The translations under genes were made by a program, and so were the position numbers. Of a stretch of DNA of 64,000 nucleotides, positions 38,819-49,496 are shown piece after piece. The notes beneath the pieces are model-generated. The model did no database searches and was not told where the DNA came from. It saw only the letters and a program-made list of their open reading frames with translations. The stretch comes from Ashinkailepas kermadecensis (taxonomy: Eukaryota; Arthropoda; Thecostraca; Neolepadidae), in assembly GCA_034440615.1 (NCBI GenBank), contig JAOTOM010003928.1, forward strand, positions 1 through 64,000. Reading direction: 5' to 3'. The stretch's first letter is position 1. Each line of letters opens with the position of its first letter.

Positions 38819-40417
38819 CTAGCTGCAGTAGGTGGCGTCGGCAGTGTTGGTCCGGATCCACGACAGTGCCGCCGTCACCCGAGCGTACATGTCCGGGATG
38901 TTGGGGTGGGCGCACGCCCTGCCGTACGAGACGACTCCGATGAGCGCGTACTTGTTGTTCTCCAGCGTGATGAGCGGGCCGCCGCTGTCTCCCATGCAGA
39001 CCGACTTGCCGCCCCCAGGCAGGCCACCGGCGCAGATGGTGGTGGAGCGCACGTTCCAGTAGCGGGAGCACACGGAGTCGGGACGGACGGGCAGCACCAC
39101 CTCCTGCAGCCTAGTGGCCTGCGGGTGGGTGGCGCCGGTCCTGCCGAAGCCGGTGGCGATGGCGCTGGCGCCGGCGTACGTGTTGCCGGCGGTTGGCAGG
39201 CAGACGGGCCGGCGGCGGGTGTTGAAGGTGACCGGCGCAGACAACTTGAGCAGCGAGTAGTCGTGGCCGTTGCCGACCGAAGCGAAGGCAGGGTCCTGGA
39301 TGATCTGAGCGACTATGTGGCGCGTCTCACCGTCAGAGACGCTGATCTTGTGGTCTCCCAGCAGCACCTGGATCTGAGAGGCGGTCTGTCCGCTGGTGCA
39401 GTGGGCGGCCGTCAGCACGTATCGGTCATTGATGAGGCTGCCGCCGCACCAGGTGCGCGTGCCTCCGACGCTGACCAGGCCCGCCTGCCACGGGTACTCG
39501 TTGGTCTCCGTCTCCACCCCGCCCACTATCCTGGTGGCGCGATTAACTACACCGCACGTGCAGGAGCCCCCCGCCTGAGCCTGGATAGTGCATCTAAAAC
39601 CAGCCTTGACAACTGAGTAGTCAGAGTGGAAGTCGATGTTCAGAGCACTACTTGCCACGCTGGGACCCGATGTACCGCAGAACTTGTTGCCGTTCACCTT
39701 CAGCCAGTCCCAGCCGCAGCTCGAGTGAGACTCCAGGTTGAAGGCACTGCACGAGATAGCCAGCGAAGTGACGCCGCTGCCGGCCGTCAGTGAGTAGGTG
39801 CAGTCGTAGTTGATATCGTAGTTTGCGGGATGGTTGGGAGAGGTGATGGTGTAGGTTCCGGCAGTCAGGGCGTGCGAGCCACAGCTCAAGGAGGTGGTAG
39901 CGACGACCGTGCACCGGTATCCCGACTTCACCACTGAGCGGTCCGTGTGAAACTCAACGGTCAGCGGGCCGGACTTAGACACGCGGGGTGCTGTGGTGCC
40001 GCAGTACTTGGTGCCGTCCACCTTCAACCAATCCCAGCCGCATGTGCTGTGCAGCTCGACGTTGAACGCGGAACATGAGAGGCTGAGGGCGATGACACCC
40101 GCCGCCGGCGTCAGGCTGTACGTACATTGGAAGTTGTTGCCGTAGTTCGATGGGTGGTTCGGGGACTCGATCGTGTAGCTGCCGACGGAAAGACTATGTG
40201 AGCCACAGCCGAGAATTGCGCGGGGAGCTGCCATTGTGCCGTCGAAGGGCTCAGGTTTGGAAGTGGAGACCCTGTCGAGTACCGCCAAGGGCTTCGTCTT
40301 CCAAAGGGATGGTGGCGGCTTAGCCGCCCCCATCGCCCAGGGCTTCATCTTCCAAATGGATGGTGGCGGCTTAGCCGCTGACAGCCCCAGAATGAGCAAC
40401 AATACGAAGGTTCTCAT
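38819..40417 (-). CDS. Secreted CUB-CUB serine protease (S1A), brachyurin-like pocket
   Basis: 532 residues, no introns. A signal peptide (MRTFVLLLILGLSAAK) is followed by a propeptide with a twofold AAKPPPS-x-WK motif, CUB 1 (about 71-172), CUB 2 (about 179-279), each with four Cys and GWDWLKV, and activation site R296|IVGG. The S1 domain has His339 (TAAHC), Asp386 (GHDYSLL) and Ser478 (GDSGGP). Pocket: Ser472 at chymotrypsin position 189 and Asp509 at 226. That moved charge is known from crab collagenase (Gly189/Asp226), so broad P1 preference is inferred, not plain trypsin. The start is the ATG after a TATA box; the TTG codon 12 residues upstream is not used. CUB domains suggest binding to matrix or other proteins outside the cell. 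Confidence 0.92.
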   Translation of the reverse strand: MRTFVLLLILGLSAAKPPPSIWKMKPWAMGAAKPPPSLWKTKPLAVLDRVSTSKPEPFDGTMAAPRAILGCGSHSLSVGSYTIESPNHPSNYGNNFQCTYSLTPAAGVIALSLSCSAFNVELHSTCGWDWLKVDGTKYCGTTAPRVSKSGPLTVEFHTDRSVVKSGYRCTVVATTSLSCGSHALTAGTYTITSPNHPANYDINYDCTYSLTAGSGVTSLAISCSAFNLESHSSCGWDWLKVNGNKFCGTSGPSVASSALNIDFHSDYSVVKAGFRCTIQAQAGGSCTCGVVNRATRIVGGVETETNEYPWQAGLVSVGGTRTWCGGSLINDRYVLTAAHCTSGQTASQIQVLLGDHKISVSDGETRHIVAQIIQDPAFASVGNGHDYSLLKLSAPVTFNTRRRPVCLPTAGNTYAGASAIATGFGRTGATHPQATRLQEVVLPVRPDSVCSRYWNVRSTTICAGGLPGGGKSVCMGDSGGPLITLENNKYALIGVVSYGRACAHPNIPDMYARVTAALSWIRTNTADATYCS

Positions 40418-40456
40418 GTTGTCAGGCTGTGTGTGATTACAACTCGGATGCAATGC

Positions 40457-40467
40457 CTATATATACC
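40457..40467 (-). promoter_or_regulatory. TATA box of the CUB protease gene
   Basis: Minus strand GGTATATATAG, about 45 bp before the ATG at 40417. The predicted transcript start at about 40430 leaves a short 5' UTR. Confidence 0.75.
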
Positions 40468-40479
40468 GAAGCAGGCTCT

Positions 40480-41666
40480 GCCAGTCATGACCAAGTGTTC
40501 ACTTGCCGAATGTCAATACGACAAAAAAGCAGAAATTCTGACGCCACCCAAAATGTGACCGGCGTTCTGGCGTGACTATTTTTGGCGTCATTGTTTTCGC
40601 ATGACTCGTCGGAAAATAGGATGGTAACAAGTGAGTCTGCCGGTGCTTTATGCGGCATGTTACCAGAAATTCATTCCGCGCATCCAAGGGTGATGCGGCA
40701 ATATTTCGTACCACCGATGCTCCAGCTGTGCAGGTAGAAGCCAATGTCGTGTCAGGCCTCCATTTACCTACATTTACTATCTCTTTTTTTCGGTGCAGCT
40801 GCCGGCTGGGCCACCGCGTGGTGCTCCCTGAGCCGTAATATTAACCCTGTTGTGTGTGGAATTAGGACCCTGTCCTTTCATTCCCTACCGAATGCATTCA
40901 CCCATGCCATCAGACATGAGCAGAGAATACGGTATGGCAGGTATGGCCATGGCCGGACCAACTTTCGGTTGAAGCGAGTATTCCTAAAAGAGGAAATTAA
41001 AGCAATTATACCACCTAAAAGGTTGTTTCACCATATTCAAGAAGCCAAAAAGAAGTGACAGCAGCGACCCAGTAAAGGGAGGACATTTTATTCGCGCTTT
41101 GTCCACCGAAGGAGGTGGTGGACTTTCAGCGGATCCTACTTTGGACCTGGGTCTTGCCTATTTGTTACTATTTTCAATGTTAGCACCAATCAAACTGGAA
41201 CCCTCACACTGGTAGCTACCTCGCATGGGTAGCTTTGCATACTCTGAAGGCCGCCATCGCATTGAGCGCGGGGCATATGCGCTCGTGCATCCTGAAGGGG
41301 CCCCACATTATATTATGTTATACAGGTCTAAGAATGCGAGAAGGCCAGGCATATTGGGTCGTAGCCGCCTGCACCACCTGGTGACCGTGAACAAGTTTTA
41401 TCTCATGTTTTTAGATCACTTAGGTGATGAGGGCGCATGTTGGACAAAACGATCCGGTGTACAAGGGACGCTGTGACAAAAACGGACCTATCGCTCCAAT
41501 TCAGTGTCCATGGCAAGCATAGAAAGAGAGTATTCCGGAAAAGTCGGTTGATGAATGTAATATTCAGTGAGTATTGCTATATTGGTTACGTGTGTGCTGT
41601 TTTAGCTTACCCTGTAATGCATTAATTATCCGAAATGACGAGTTGTCACCACGATTGGTCTCCAAG
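40480..41666. other. Upstream flank of the protease, nothing firm
   Basis: Two plus-strand frames (40744-41058, basic C-terminus; 41225-41476) have no motif that I can name and no convincing splice sites. They could be relics of a mobile element. Confidence 0.4.
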
Positions 41667-41670
41667 CATA

Positions 41671-41867
41671 TGTAGTCGCTGGGTCCGAATTGCAAACACG
41701 TATGACAGATTTCAAGTCCAACCCGCACGGGCGGGGCACGTCCGCCCGCGGCCAGCTTTATTCTCACACTCCCCGCGGCCGGGATCTTTTGGCGCGAAAG
41801 CAACAAGCCAATCGGAAGGCACGCGTCGCCTTGGCGACGCGCGGGACCATGACGTCACCCGTCTACA
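41671..41867 (-). repeat. 3' LTR
   Basis: 197 bp, TG...CA ends, with a CRE-like TGACGTCA near the start of U3 (minus strand), CCAAT-like ATTGGCT and AATAAA. Confidence 0.85.
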
Positions 41868-42331
41868 CTCTATAAACCTTGAAAAAGGAGTGCACACGCA
41901 CTCAACGCACATGACCAAGACATGACACCGGAGCGAAACGGCACACGATGTATCGCCACGCTGTTCGAACTATCGTCACAAGTGGTCGTCAGCAGCATGG
42001 CAACGGTTTTATCCGCAACACAAAGACTGATGTCACGACTGCGCAAGACCGTCGCAAGTCTTAATAGGGTACGCACTAGATTTCAGCACAAGGCATCTAG
42101 CACTCGCCATAAGCGCCCCAACGACTAAAACGTTCCACAATCCGCACATACATTACACAGTTTCACAATGTGGTGTAGACCCGAAACAAACCATCCATCC
42201 ACTAACGCATCCCCGGCGGGATCCTCATTTTCCGCCCGACGCTAGTTATAACAATTAGTGCACTAGCATCTTATTCTAACATCGCGCAACCAGGTGCTCA
42301 CATCACACACGTTTTACACTGTAACTAACGA

Positions 42332-42922
42332 CTATTCTAACAACACCCAGCCAGGAGCTCGCTTAACCCGACTCGATCGTCGCAACACAGTTGGCGGTAC
42401 ACTCGGGGGAAGTCCAGGCCCGGGGTCATCTGTCTCTGACCCCACTCCCTCCACGGATGGGACATCAGAGCATTCTATCCCTAAGCTAACCGCAGTGCCC
42501 ATCAACGCCGGTTCTCTCCTGACAGCGGGGCACCCATTCCCTTCTTCCCTCTGAACGGAAGTTGCTTGGGTGGGACCCAGATCGCCGCTGTTATTGTCGT
42601 CACCACCAGCCGCTAACGCATCCGCGCCGAGATCCCCACTTTCCCCAACGACGCGAGTTCCGAGAGCGGTGCTTCCGGAGGAAGGATGCGAACCTCCTTC
42701 GCCTCCAGATTCCAGCACACCAGGTCGGAATATGTCACATCGAACGGGTGGTGCGGGTGACCCAACCCCGGATGCCGGGGCGAGCGGCTCACCGACGCCC
42801 TGCCTCTCATCATCCACACTCAAGCCACGTCCTGCTGGTGTGTCTGTTACACCAGCTGCACATCCAGGCACTGCATCCCTGGTCACCTGAGCGGTCGTTG
42901 GTTGCAGTCTGTTATGATGCAC
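42332..42922 (-). pseudogene. Pol C-terminal-like ORF inside the LTR element
   Basis: About 196 codons of Gly/Pro/Ser/Asp-rich sequence ending VLRRSSRVKRAPGWVLLE. A basic RRSxRxxRxP tail after disordered sequence is common at the C-terminus of Ty3/gypsy-group pol. No protease, RT or integrase core is left, so the family is only suggested. Confidence 0.5.
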
Positions 42923-43487
42923 TAGAATCGTCTTTCTGCTCCCGTGCAGACGTATCCGATAATTTACATCACGCCACCCGCCTCATTAAATCGACATATA
43001 TGCCTCGCCTTGACAAGGCACTCACGGTTCCGACGCTGAGAATCGCACGCAGGAGTTGCGAGTCAGTCCTTCTGCGTAGGGCCTTAGCCGTGTCCTCGAG
43101 ATGCCACGTTGCTACGCGGAGTCGTTACGTCATCTCAATCAGCTGGCGCGCAGACGAATACTGGAGGCGCCTGCTAGTCTGCCGCTGCTAGGCGACAACA
43201 GCACTCTCACCAGAACCTGTATCTGGCAGGGCCGCCATCTTGCAATCGCCGTGCATCTTGCTCGCGACCCCCAAACTCATCACTGGCACGCAATCCTTCT
43301 GTGTAAGTGTCTGCACTCACGCGTCACACCGGGCCAAGTCCTAAGTATCACTACACTCCGTTACGACGGAATTCAGCCGACGCAAATTCTCCACTCCTCA
43401 GTCCGCCACAACGCTCAGTCGAGTCATCTGGCTCCCGTTGTGCGAGTCGGACGACCCGAAAGCTGTCAATCCCACCGCCGCCGCCAA

Positions 43488-43686
43488 TGTAGTCGCTGGG
43501 TCCGAATTGCAAACACGTATGACAGATTTCAAGTCCAACCCGCACGGGCGGACCGCACGTCCGCCCGCGGCCAGCTTTATTCTCACACTCCCCGCGGCCG
43601 GGATCTTTTGGCGCGAAAACAACAAGCCAATCGGAAGGCACGCGTCGCCTTGGCGACGCGCGGGACCATGACGTCACCCGTCTACA
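43488..43686 (-). repeat. 5' LTR
   Basis: 199 bp, nearly the same as the other LTR. The few differences are a small change around CGGACCGCAC versus CGGGGCAC and single substitutions, which points to a recent insertion. Confidence 0.85.
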
Positions 43687-43690
43687 CATA

Positions 43691-44500
43691 AGCACCCCAG
43701 GTTACAAGTTGGAATCACGCCTAAAATTTCCGGTTTTGCGCGGTGAAAATATAAAATGTCTCGTTTTATCTAGTGTATTTTTGGTTGCTAAGAGGGGACG
43801 GCCCCCTTCGCTGCGCCTCTGAATGTGACTTGCGATTCCTGCAATAGGATCCAGTCTGAAGTATGTCACTTTCGATGAGATTTTGTCGGTGTGAAGTCGG
43901 CGCCAGTGCATTGGTGTGGTCATTGGTGTCAGAAATGGGTACCCAGTACGGGAGGCCAGGCATGCACTAGCACTCCACACACAAGTCCAAAAATCTGACA
44001 ACAAAGAATCCACAATTAGAGCAAACTGCAAAAAGAGAGCAGTGAAAACGCATTTCCTCACCATGCTGCAAACTGCCCCGAGCAATTTGGAGTGGCTGCC
44101 CTGCGCTCCCGTGCGTTTTCGGTGGAGAGCGGAGTAGCTCCAATCTGCTCCAATGTATTATCAAATTAATTAAGCGGTCAGCTACTTAGCAATTCAAGTT
44201 TGGATGTTGTTGGAGCAAAATTTTGGTTATATTCGCCTTTGCAATGCTTTTAGTATTCTGACAGCATTTTATTATGTAGGCTCTGAGGCCGGTGTCAAAG
44301 CCACAAGGGCCACAACGGAAGTCCGTCAAGGAGTTCAAACTGACGCAACCACCTTCCATCGCACTGCGATTCACAAATGAATAAAACTATGCGAAATGAC
44401 ACACATATGAGTGGACATGCGTATCACCCACATGCAACATATGAACTAGGAAAAAATACAGCATACCAGAGGCAATAACAAACACTAATATGTGGCAATA
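43691..44500. other. Intergenic, nothing recognised
   Basis: No domain or repeat stands out. Short frames only. Confidence 0.5.
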
Positions 44501-44509
44501 AGAAACATG

Positions 44510-44962
44510 AAGGGCCAATGTCTCCGTGACGTCGGCCCACCCGCCGTAGGACTTGTGGTGCCAGTCTGGTTGCAGCAAGTGCGCTGCCAGGTGGAGACCG
44601 TTGACCACGGAGCCGGTGTATATTTGCATAGACAGCAGTTTCTAGCGCACCTGTTCCTTCCTCATGAGTTCTGAGCTTTCCCTGAGCTCCCCCAATGCAT
44701 CGCAGACCGATTTTATCGTAGTCAGCTTACTGTTCCGGCGGGTAGGACCAGATTTTTCTTCAGGGTGGCGTTGAGACCGTACCTTTCATGGACGTCACCA
44801 ACTCGGTGCAGTTCTGGACGTTGTCCTCGATGTCTTCGTACACGAAGCCCTTTGGGCCAGTTGCTGACGTCCTCGAACGAATGCGCCAGCACCAAGTTGT
44901 GGTTGTGGGCTGAACAGCTCACGAAGCCCATCGACTTGAGAAAAAAAGCAGAAAAGGACATG
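44510..44962 (-). pseudogene. Two exon-like GC-rich fragments, one frameshifted
   Basis: Minus strand 44957-44787: after a TTTTTTTCTCAAG acceptor-like end it reads MGFVSCSAHNHNLVLAHSF, EDVSNWPKG; with one base removed it goes on FVYEDIEDNVQNCTELVTSM up to a donor-like AAAG|GTACGG. At 44625-44510 it reads SVVNGLHLAAHLLQPDW and GGWADVTETLA. CSAHNxNLVL and LHLAAHLL remind of hAT transposases, but I am not sure. This may be a decayed gene. Confidence 0.35.
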
Positions 44963-46378
44963 GATTTTTAGCCCACAATGGTAGCGTTTTTTACTAGGAA
45001 ACATTGGAGCACATTGGACAGCACATTGGAATCTAATGACCAAATAATGTCGGGTTACCCCCAATTAGAGCTAGACTGGAGACAGGAGAAAATATTTTTA
45101 TCCGTCTTCTCCCGGTAAGTGATTGTCAACACAAAAAAACTGTCACCGTAATCTGCTTTTCCTAGTTCTGATTTTTATAAGTTGCTTTTACTAAAACAAA
45201 ACAAAAATGCTATGGATGTTAGGTCTTCAAAAACTAGTTTCATCACGACATGAAAAACAAAACTGAGGATTACAACTTCCGATTTACATAAAATGCGACC
45301 GGTGACTGAAAGACAAAGGCAAACTAATCTCATAAAGCATGGTGCGTGAACAGAACGACAACCTCTCCCTGATTTATGAGAAGACGTAAGGCATAATCAT
45401 CTGATTCTGTATTATATTGCATGTGCATTATGCACGTACTTTTGTACTTGAGCTTTCTCCTGAGCTGTCCAACGTTATGCCAGTGGGCTTGCCGCCTATC
45501 AGTAAATCCGATGCACCCAGATGCATTGGTTGCACTCTTGCTACAAGAAAGCAGTTGGAAAAGTCTCGCGATAAAGTTTAATCAGTGATACCTAGTCACT
45601 GAATCAAAGCTGTTTTGCACTTAGCCAAAGACAAAAGTTCCAGAATAATTTATTTGGGTATTTATTAGGTATCATGTAAAACTAAATAACTAAATAAGCT
45701 ATTAGGGGCAATGCCTGATGCTACGAATTTCTGCTATATCAGAGGAAAAAAACTGCAACGTCATCAAGATATGAAGGCGAAATTTGGTGTACCTTCAAAA
45801 TATAGGTATCTTGCGCCAAACACCACCGCGTAGGATAGGCCTCGCGCAAATGACGCCGTATGCGCGCCGCATAGGTAGATATTGCACTCTTGCACCATGA
45901 CGGTCAACGTTTGTCTCCAATCTCGATGGTTGTCGAAACGCAAAATACTCCGATTCGTCCTTGAGAAAACCACATCTCATTCTCATTTCAGTTTTATTGC
46001 GTTGACCCCGTAGATAATTTTAGTACTAATACTAGCTAAACTTCTGACCTTTGAGTCGGCGGCCGGGTGGCGGGCGCTTGACGCGACCCCCGGCCGCTCC
46101 ACACAGTTTCATAGATTTCTCCGGAGCAAGAGAGCATCGCTGTGCCATAGTGTGCTTACATAAATCCGAACATCTAACGGTGAATGTGTGACGCCGCCGA
46201 AAACTGTGAGTGTCTTAATCATCTGAAAACCGCTATATTAAGTTTGAATACTTCAACGGATACTGATGCTTGTAATGTGGGAGAGCGAGCCACATTATCT
46301 GAGAAAACCCTCTGAAGCGTGAGACAAGATTCGTAATTAAGCCAAGTTCCTGATTCAGTCATCGAAATTTCAACATCA
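44963..46378. other. Intergenic, nothing recognised
   Basis: AT-rich, with a GC-rich island at about 46045-46105 that has no clear coding sense. Confidence 0.45.
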
Positions 46379-46386
46379 ATGCAAGT

Positions 46387-46792
46387 CAGTAGCGCAACCA
46401 GGGGGGGGCAAGGGGCCATGGCCCCCCCTCCGAATTTTTTTGGGGGCCCGCTCCGAGCCAGGGGCCCGAGAAGCGGGCCCCTGGCTCGGAGTGGGCCACC
46501 CTACTCAGAGCCCTGGCTAGGGGCCCGCGAAGCGGATCTGTGGCTCGAATCAGGGCCCTTTGAACCAACTGAAAATCTGGGGGCCCGTTTTAACCAGGGC
46601 CCGCCTCGAACCGGGGCCCCTGATAAAGGAAAAGTGCTTTTATTTCTGCGAAGTTTTACAAACATAGGGGCCCGCTCAAAAGTAAGTGCATGTTTTCCGC
46701 ATACTTTTTAAAAACATGAGGGGGGCCTGCTTGCGAGGGGGCCCGCTCTCCAACCCTGCCCCCCCCGAACTGAAATCCTGGTTGCGCTACTG
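46387..46792. mobile_element. hAT-type MITE, 406 bp
   Basis: Perfect 16-bp terminal inverted repeats CAGTAGCGCAACCAGG. The 8-bp target-site duplication ATGCAAGT is at 46379-46386 and 46793-46800. Inside is GC-rich sequence with repeated GGGGCCCGCTCCGAGCCAG in both directions. No coding. An 8-bp TSD and CAG-type ends are the hAT hallmark. Confidence 0.9.
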
Positions 46793-46802
46793 ATGCAAGT
46801 AC

Positions 46803-49496
46803 ATGAGAAAACAGCAAAACATACAGAACTATCGCCATGTACACCAGCCGCCGAACAGCCACCAGTCGGAAACGTGCAGGCACACCACCATCAATCGTTT
46901 CGCACCTCTCCACCCCCGTCAACCCCGCCCCCTAGGACAGCCGCCGCAGATGTCTGGGTATCCGGAGGTCCGGACCGACCCCGGCCAGCCGAGCCCGGCC
47001 GCGGCCGGCGCTAAAGACAACATTGTCGAGCCTTCCCCTGGACTGGTCCGACCCGCCGAATCGGTCCCGGTCGGACGTCGGCGACGGCTGAGGAGGCGAG
47101 GATGCCGGGGCGGACAACAGGTGAAGAGAAGAATCAGGCAACGAGCAATAACATCAGCTCAAAGGAGTGCTGGTTTGCAGACTACTCCCGGCACTGGGGA
47201 AGCCCCCCATCGTGTAGAGTGCCGCCCAACTCCCTCAGCTGTACAAAGCACAGCGAGTGCAATGCCACCTCCACGGCGAACATTCAGCCGGTGTCTCCTG
47301 CAGCCTCCGCGATTGACGCTCCGTCAAACGCAGAACGTCGGTAAAGTCCAGCAACAGAGACGTTGTCGTGGACTCAAAATCGGCCACGGGAATGTCAGCT
47401 CGCTGACCAAACACCTAGACGACATCAACCAACTGTTATCGACTGAGCAATTTGACATATTCGGTGCCACCGAGACACTGCTCTCCGTAGATATGGACGA
47501 CAGCACCCTCATCTTACCTGGTTTCAACATCAGGCGGAGGGAAGTGTCGCACGGGCGTGGAGTCGCTATTATCTCCCGTAATCGCCTCACTGTTGAGCCA
47601 CTGTGGGTGCCTACACCGAACTCATCTCTAGAGTCACTGTGGATCACTGTGACTGATCTAACAACAGTTGTCATTGGAGCTGTCTACCGTTCTCCAAATA
47701 GTGCAGTGACACCGGCCAATGAGGAGCTACATGATCAGCTGGCACACGTCTTAAGCCTTGGCAAGCCCATCTTTCTTCTCGGTGACACCAACTTTGACGT
47801 GCTGCAGCCCGACAAACCAGGTGTGCGGGCTTATCTGCGTACGCTTTGCGATCTGTCCCTCAGCCAGCTGATAACCAACGTCACACACCCACCACGGCGA
47901 GAAGGAGACAGCCCGAGTCTCCTCGATCATCTCATTACAAATCGATCTGACTTGACCACAGAAGTTCGAGTCATTCACACAGATTTCAGCGACCACGACG
48001 TCATTGGTGCATCTATCACAATTGACAGGCGTCGCCCTCAGCCCACCGTCATTACCATCCGATCGACAAGACGCTTAGATCAAAATGCGTTGTGCCTAGA
48101 TCTGCTGTTGGCCGACTGGTCCGCCGTTTATCGAGCGACCACCACCTCGGACAAATGGGACGCATGGATGGCTGCATGGCAGCCAATAATCGACCATCAC
48201 ATGCCCCTTCGTCAAATCAAGCTGAAGCACCGGTCGCCGCCTTGGTTGCAGCATGATGACGTTCATACAGCAAGGGCAGCACTGAAACAGGCGCGCGAGC
48301 ACAGAGATGCAGCACGAATCGAAGAAGCCCAGCGGAATTACCGTGAGCACAAGGGCGCACTCCGAACGGCTCAACATCACGCATGCGCAGAATACTTTCA
48401 TACTGCTGGTACCCGCACACCGTGGAAGAACATCCGTAAGTTCATTATTGCCTCCAGCAAGTCAACGATAGAAGAGCCTGGCACAACCATTCAACCGCCT
48501 GATTGGCATGAACGGCTCAACCGGCATTTTACCGGCGTCGGTGCCGGGGTAGCTGCTGATTTAGCGATGGCGCCGCCCGGAGAGCCCCTCTGGCCAAGAC
48601 CCCCACGTGTCTGTAGCGGCGCATTCACACCGTATCCTGTGACGATGCCAGAGCTGTCAAAAGCGTTGCAGCGCATGGGTGGCTCACGAGCGTCCGGAGC
48701 TGATGGCATCACCATCCAGATGCTCAAGATGACGTTTAGCGTGGTGGGTCCGCATCTGTTAAACATTATCAACTCATGCATCACAAGCTGTGAACTGCCA
48801 CCGTCATGGAAAACGGCGATGGTAACACCCCTGCACAAAAGTGGTAACGCAAACGACCCAAACAACTACAGGCCAATATCGATATTGCCAGTGGTCGAAA
48901 AACTCTGCGAGCGTGTCGTGTGTACACAACTGATAGACTATCTGACTAATCATCATCTACTGTGCCCAGAACAGTACGGTTTCCGGCCCGGCCTGTCTAC
49001 CGAGATGGCTCTGCTAGACACGGTCATCCACGCTACCCTCAAAATCGACCAAGGCGAGATCACTCCACTGGTTACAGCTGACACCTCAAAGGCGTTCGAC
49101 AGCGTGGAGCATAGTCGCCTCATGGACAAGCTCGGATGGTACGGCGTCAACTCCGAATGGTTCCGAGCGTGGCTTGAGGGCCGTTCGCAAACAGTGAAGG
49201 GTTCTAGCCCTCTGTCGGTAACACATGGTGTGGTGCAGGGCTCGATCTTGGGCCCGGTTATGTTCCTAATATTATCCAATGACCTCCCACAACATATCCC
49301 ACACGGCAAGATTGTTATGTATGCCGATGATGTCCAGTTCCTCGACTCCGGGAAGCGAAACGAAATCACAGCCATTAGCCAACGATTGAATGAATCACTG
49401 TCAGTCGCCTTTAACTGGTTCATCCAGAATCGACTAAAAGTAAATCCTCCAAAACTGAGATGGTTGTTCTCCAATCTTCTAGACATACACCTGTGA
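46803..49496 (+). CDS. Non-LTR ORF2: endonuclease and reverse transcriptase (palm)
   Basis: The first in-frame ATG of this frame is at 46803, but the real start may be later because residues 1-180 are basic and disordered. Endonuclease: GHGNVSSLTKHLDD (Asn), FGATETLL (Glu), LLGDTNFDVL (Asp, Asn), SDHDVIGASI (Asp, His). RT: GSRASGADGITIQMLK, NNYRPISILPVVEKL, VTADTSKAFDSVEH, GVVQGSILGPVMF, MYADDVQFL. The frame ends after VNPPKLRWLFSN because of a one-base shift near 49455; in the other frame the text goes on KTEMVVLQSS. Confidence 0.85.
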   Translation: MRKQQNIQNYRHVHQPPNSHQSETCRHTTINRFAPLHPRQPRPLGQPPQMSGYPEVRTDPGQPSPAAAGAKDNIVEPSPGLVRPAESVPVGRRRRLRRRGCRGGQQVKRRIRQRAITSAQRSAGLQTTPGTGEAPHRVECRPTPSAVQSTASAMPPPRRTFSRCLLQPPRLTLRQTQNVGKVQQQRRCRGLKIGHGNVSSLTKHLDDINQLLSTEQFDIFGATETLLSVDMDDSTLILPGFNIRRREVSHGRGVAIISRNRLTVEPLWVPTPNSSLESLWITVTDLTTVVIGAVYRSPNSAVTPANEELHDQLAHVLSLGKPIFLLGDTNFDVLQPDKPGVRAYLRTLCDLSLSQLITNVTHPPRREGDSPSLLDHLITNRSDLTTEVRVIHTDFSDHDVIGASITIDRRRPQPTVITIRSTRRLDQNALCLDLLLADWSAVYRATTTSDKWDAWMAAWQPIIDHHMPLRQIKLKHRSPPWLQHDDVHTARAALKQAREHRDAARIEEAQRNYREHKGALRTAQHHACAEYFHTAGTRTPWKNIRKFIIASSKSTIEEPGTTIQPPDWHERLNRHFTGVGAGVAADLAMAPPGEPLWPRPPRVCSGAFTPYPVTMPELSKALQRMGGSRASGADGITIQMLKMTFSVVGPHLLNIINSCITSCELPPSWKTAMVTPLHKSGNANDPNNYRPISILPVVEKLCERVVCTQLIDYLTNHHLLCPEQYGFRPGLSTEMALLDTVIHATLKIDQGEITPLVTADTSKAFDSVEHSRLMDKLGWYGVNSEWFRAWLEGRSQTVKGSSPLSVTHGVVQGSILGPVMFLILSNDLPQHIPHGKIVMYADDVQFLDSGKRNEITAISQRLNESLSVAFNWFIQNRLKVNPPKLRWLFSNLLDIHL

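Larger units (their letters stand above)
41671..43686 (-). mobile_element. Short non-autonomous LTR retrotransposon with 4-bp TSD
   Basis: Direct repeats 41671-41867 and 43488-43686 (about 97% alike) both start TGTAG and end CTACA. CATA flanks both outer ends (41667-41670 and 43687-43690). Minus orientation is supported by CCAAT-like ATTGGCT, then AATAAA inside the LTR, and by the inner ORF. TGG follows one base after the 5' LTR, a possible primer-binding site. Inside, only a pol tail-like ORF remains, so it depends on other elements. Confidence 0.88.

Noticed and set aside
40418..40453. TTG start 12 codons before the protease ATG
   Set aside because: It would put polar residues before the signal peptide. 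The ATG at 40417 starts a normal signal peptide right after a TATA box.
43101..43691. Plus-strand 196-codon frame through the right LTR
   Set aside because: Runs through non-coding internal sequence and the LTR, has no motif, and is against the element's orientation.
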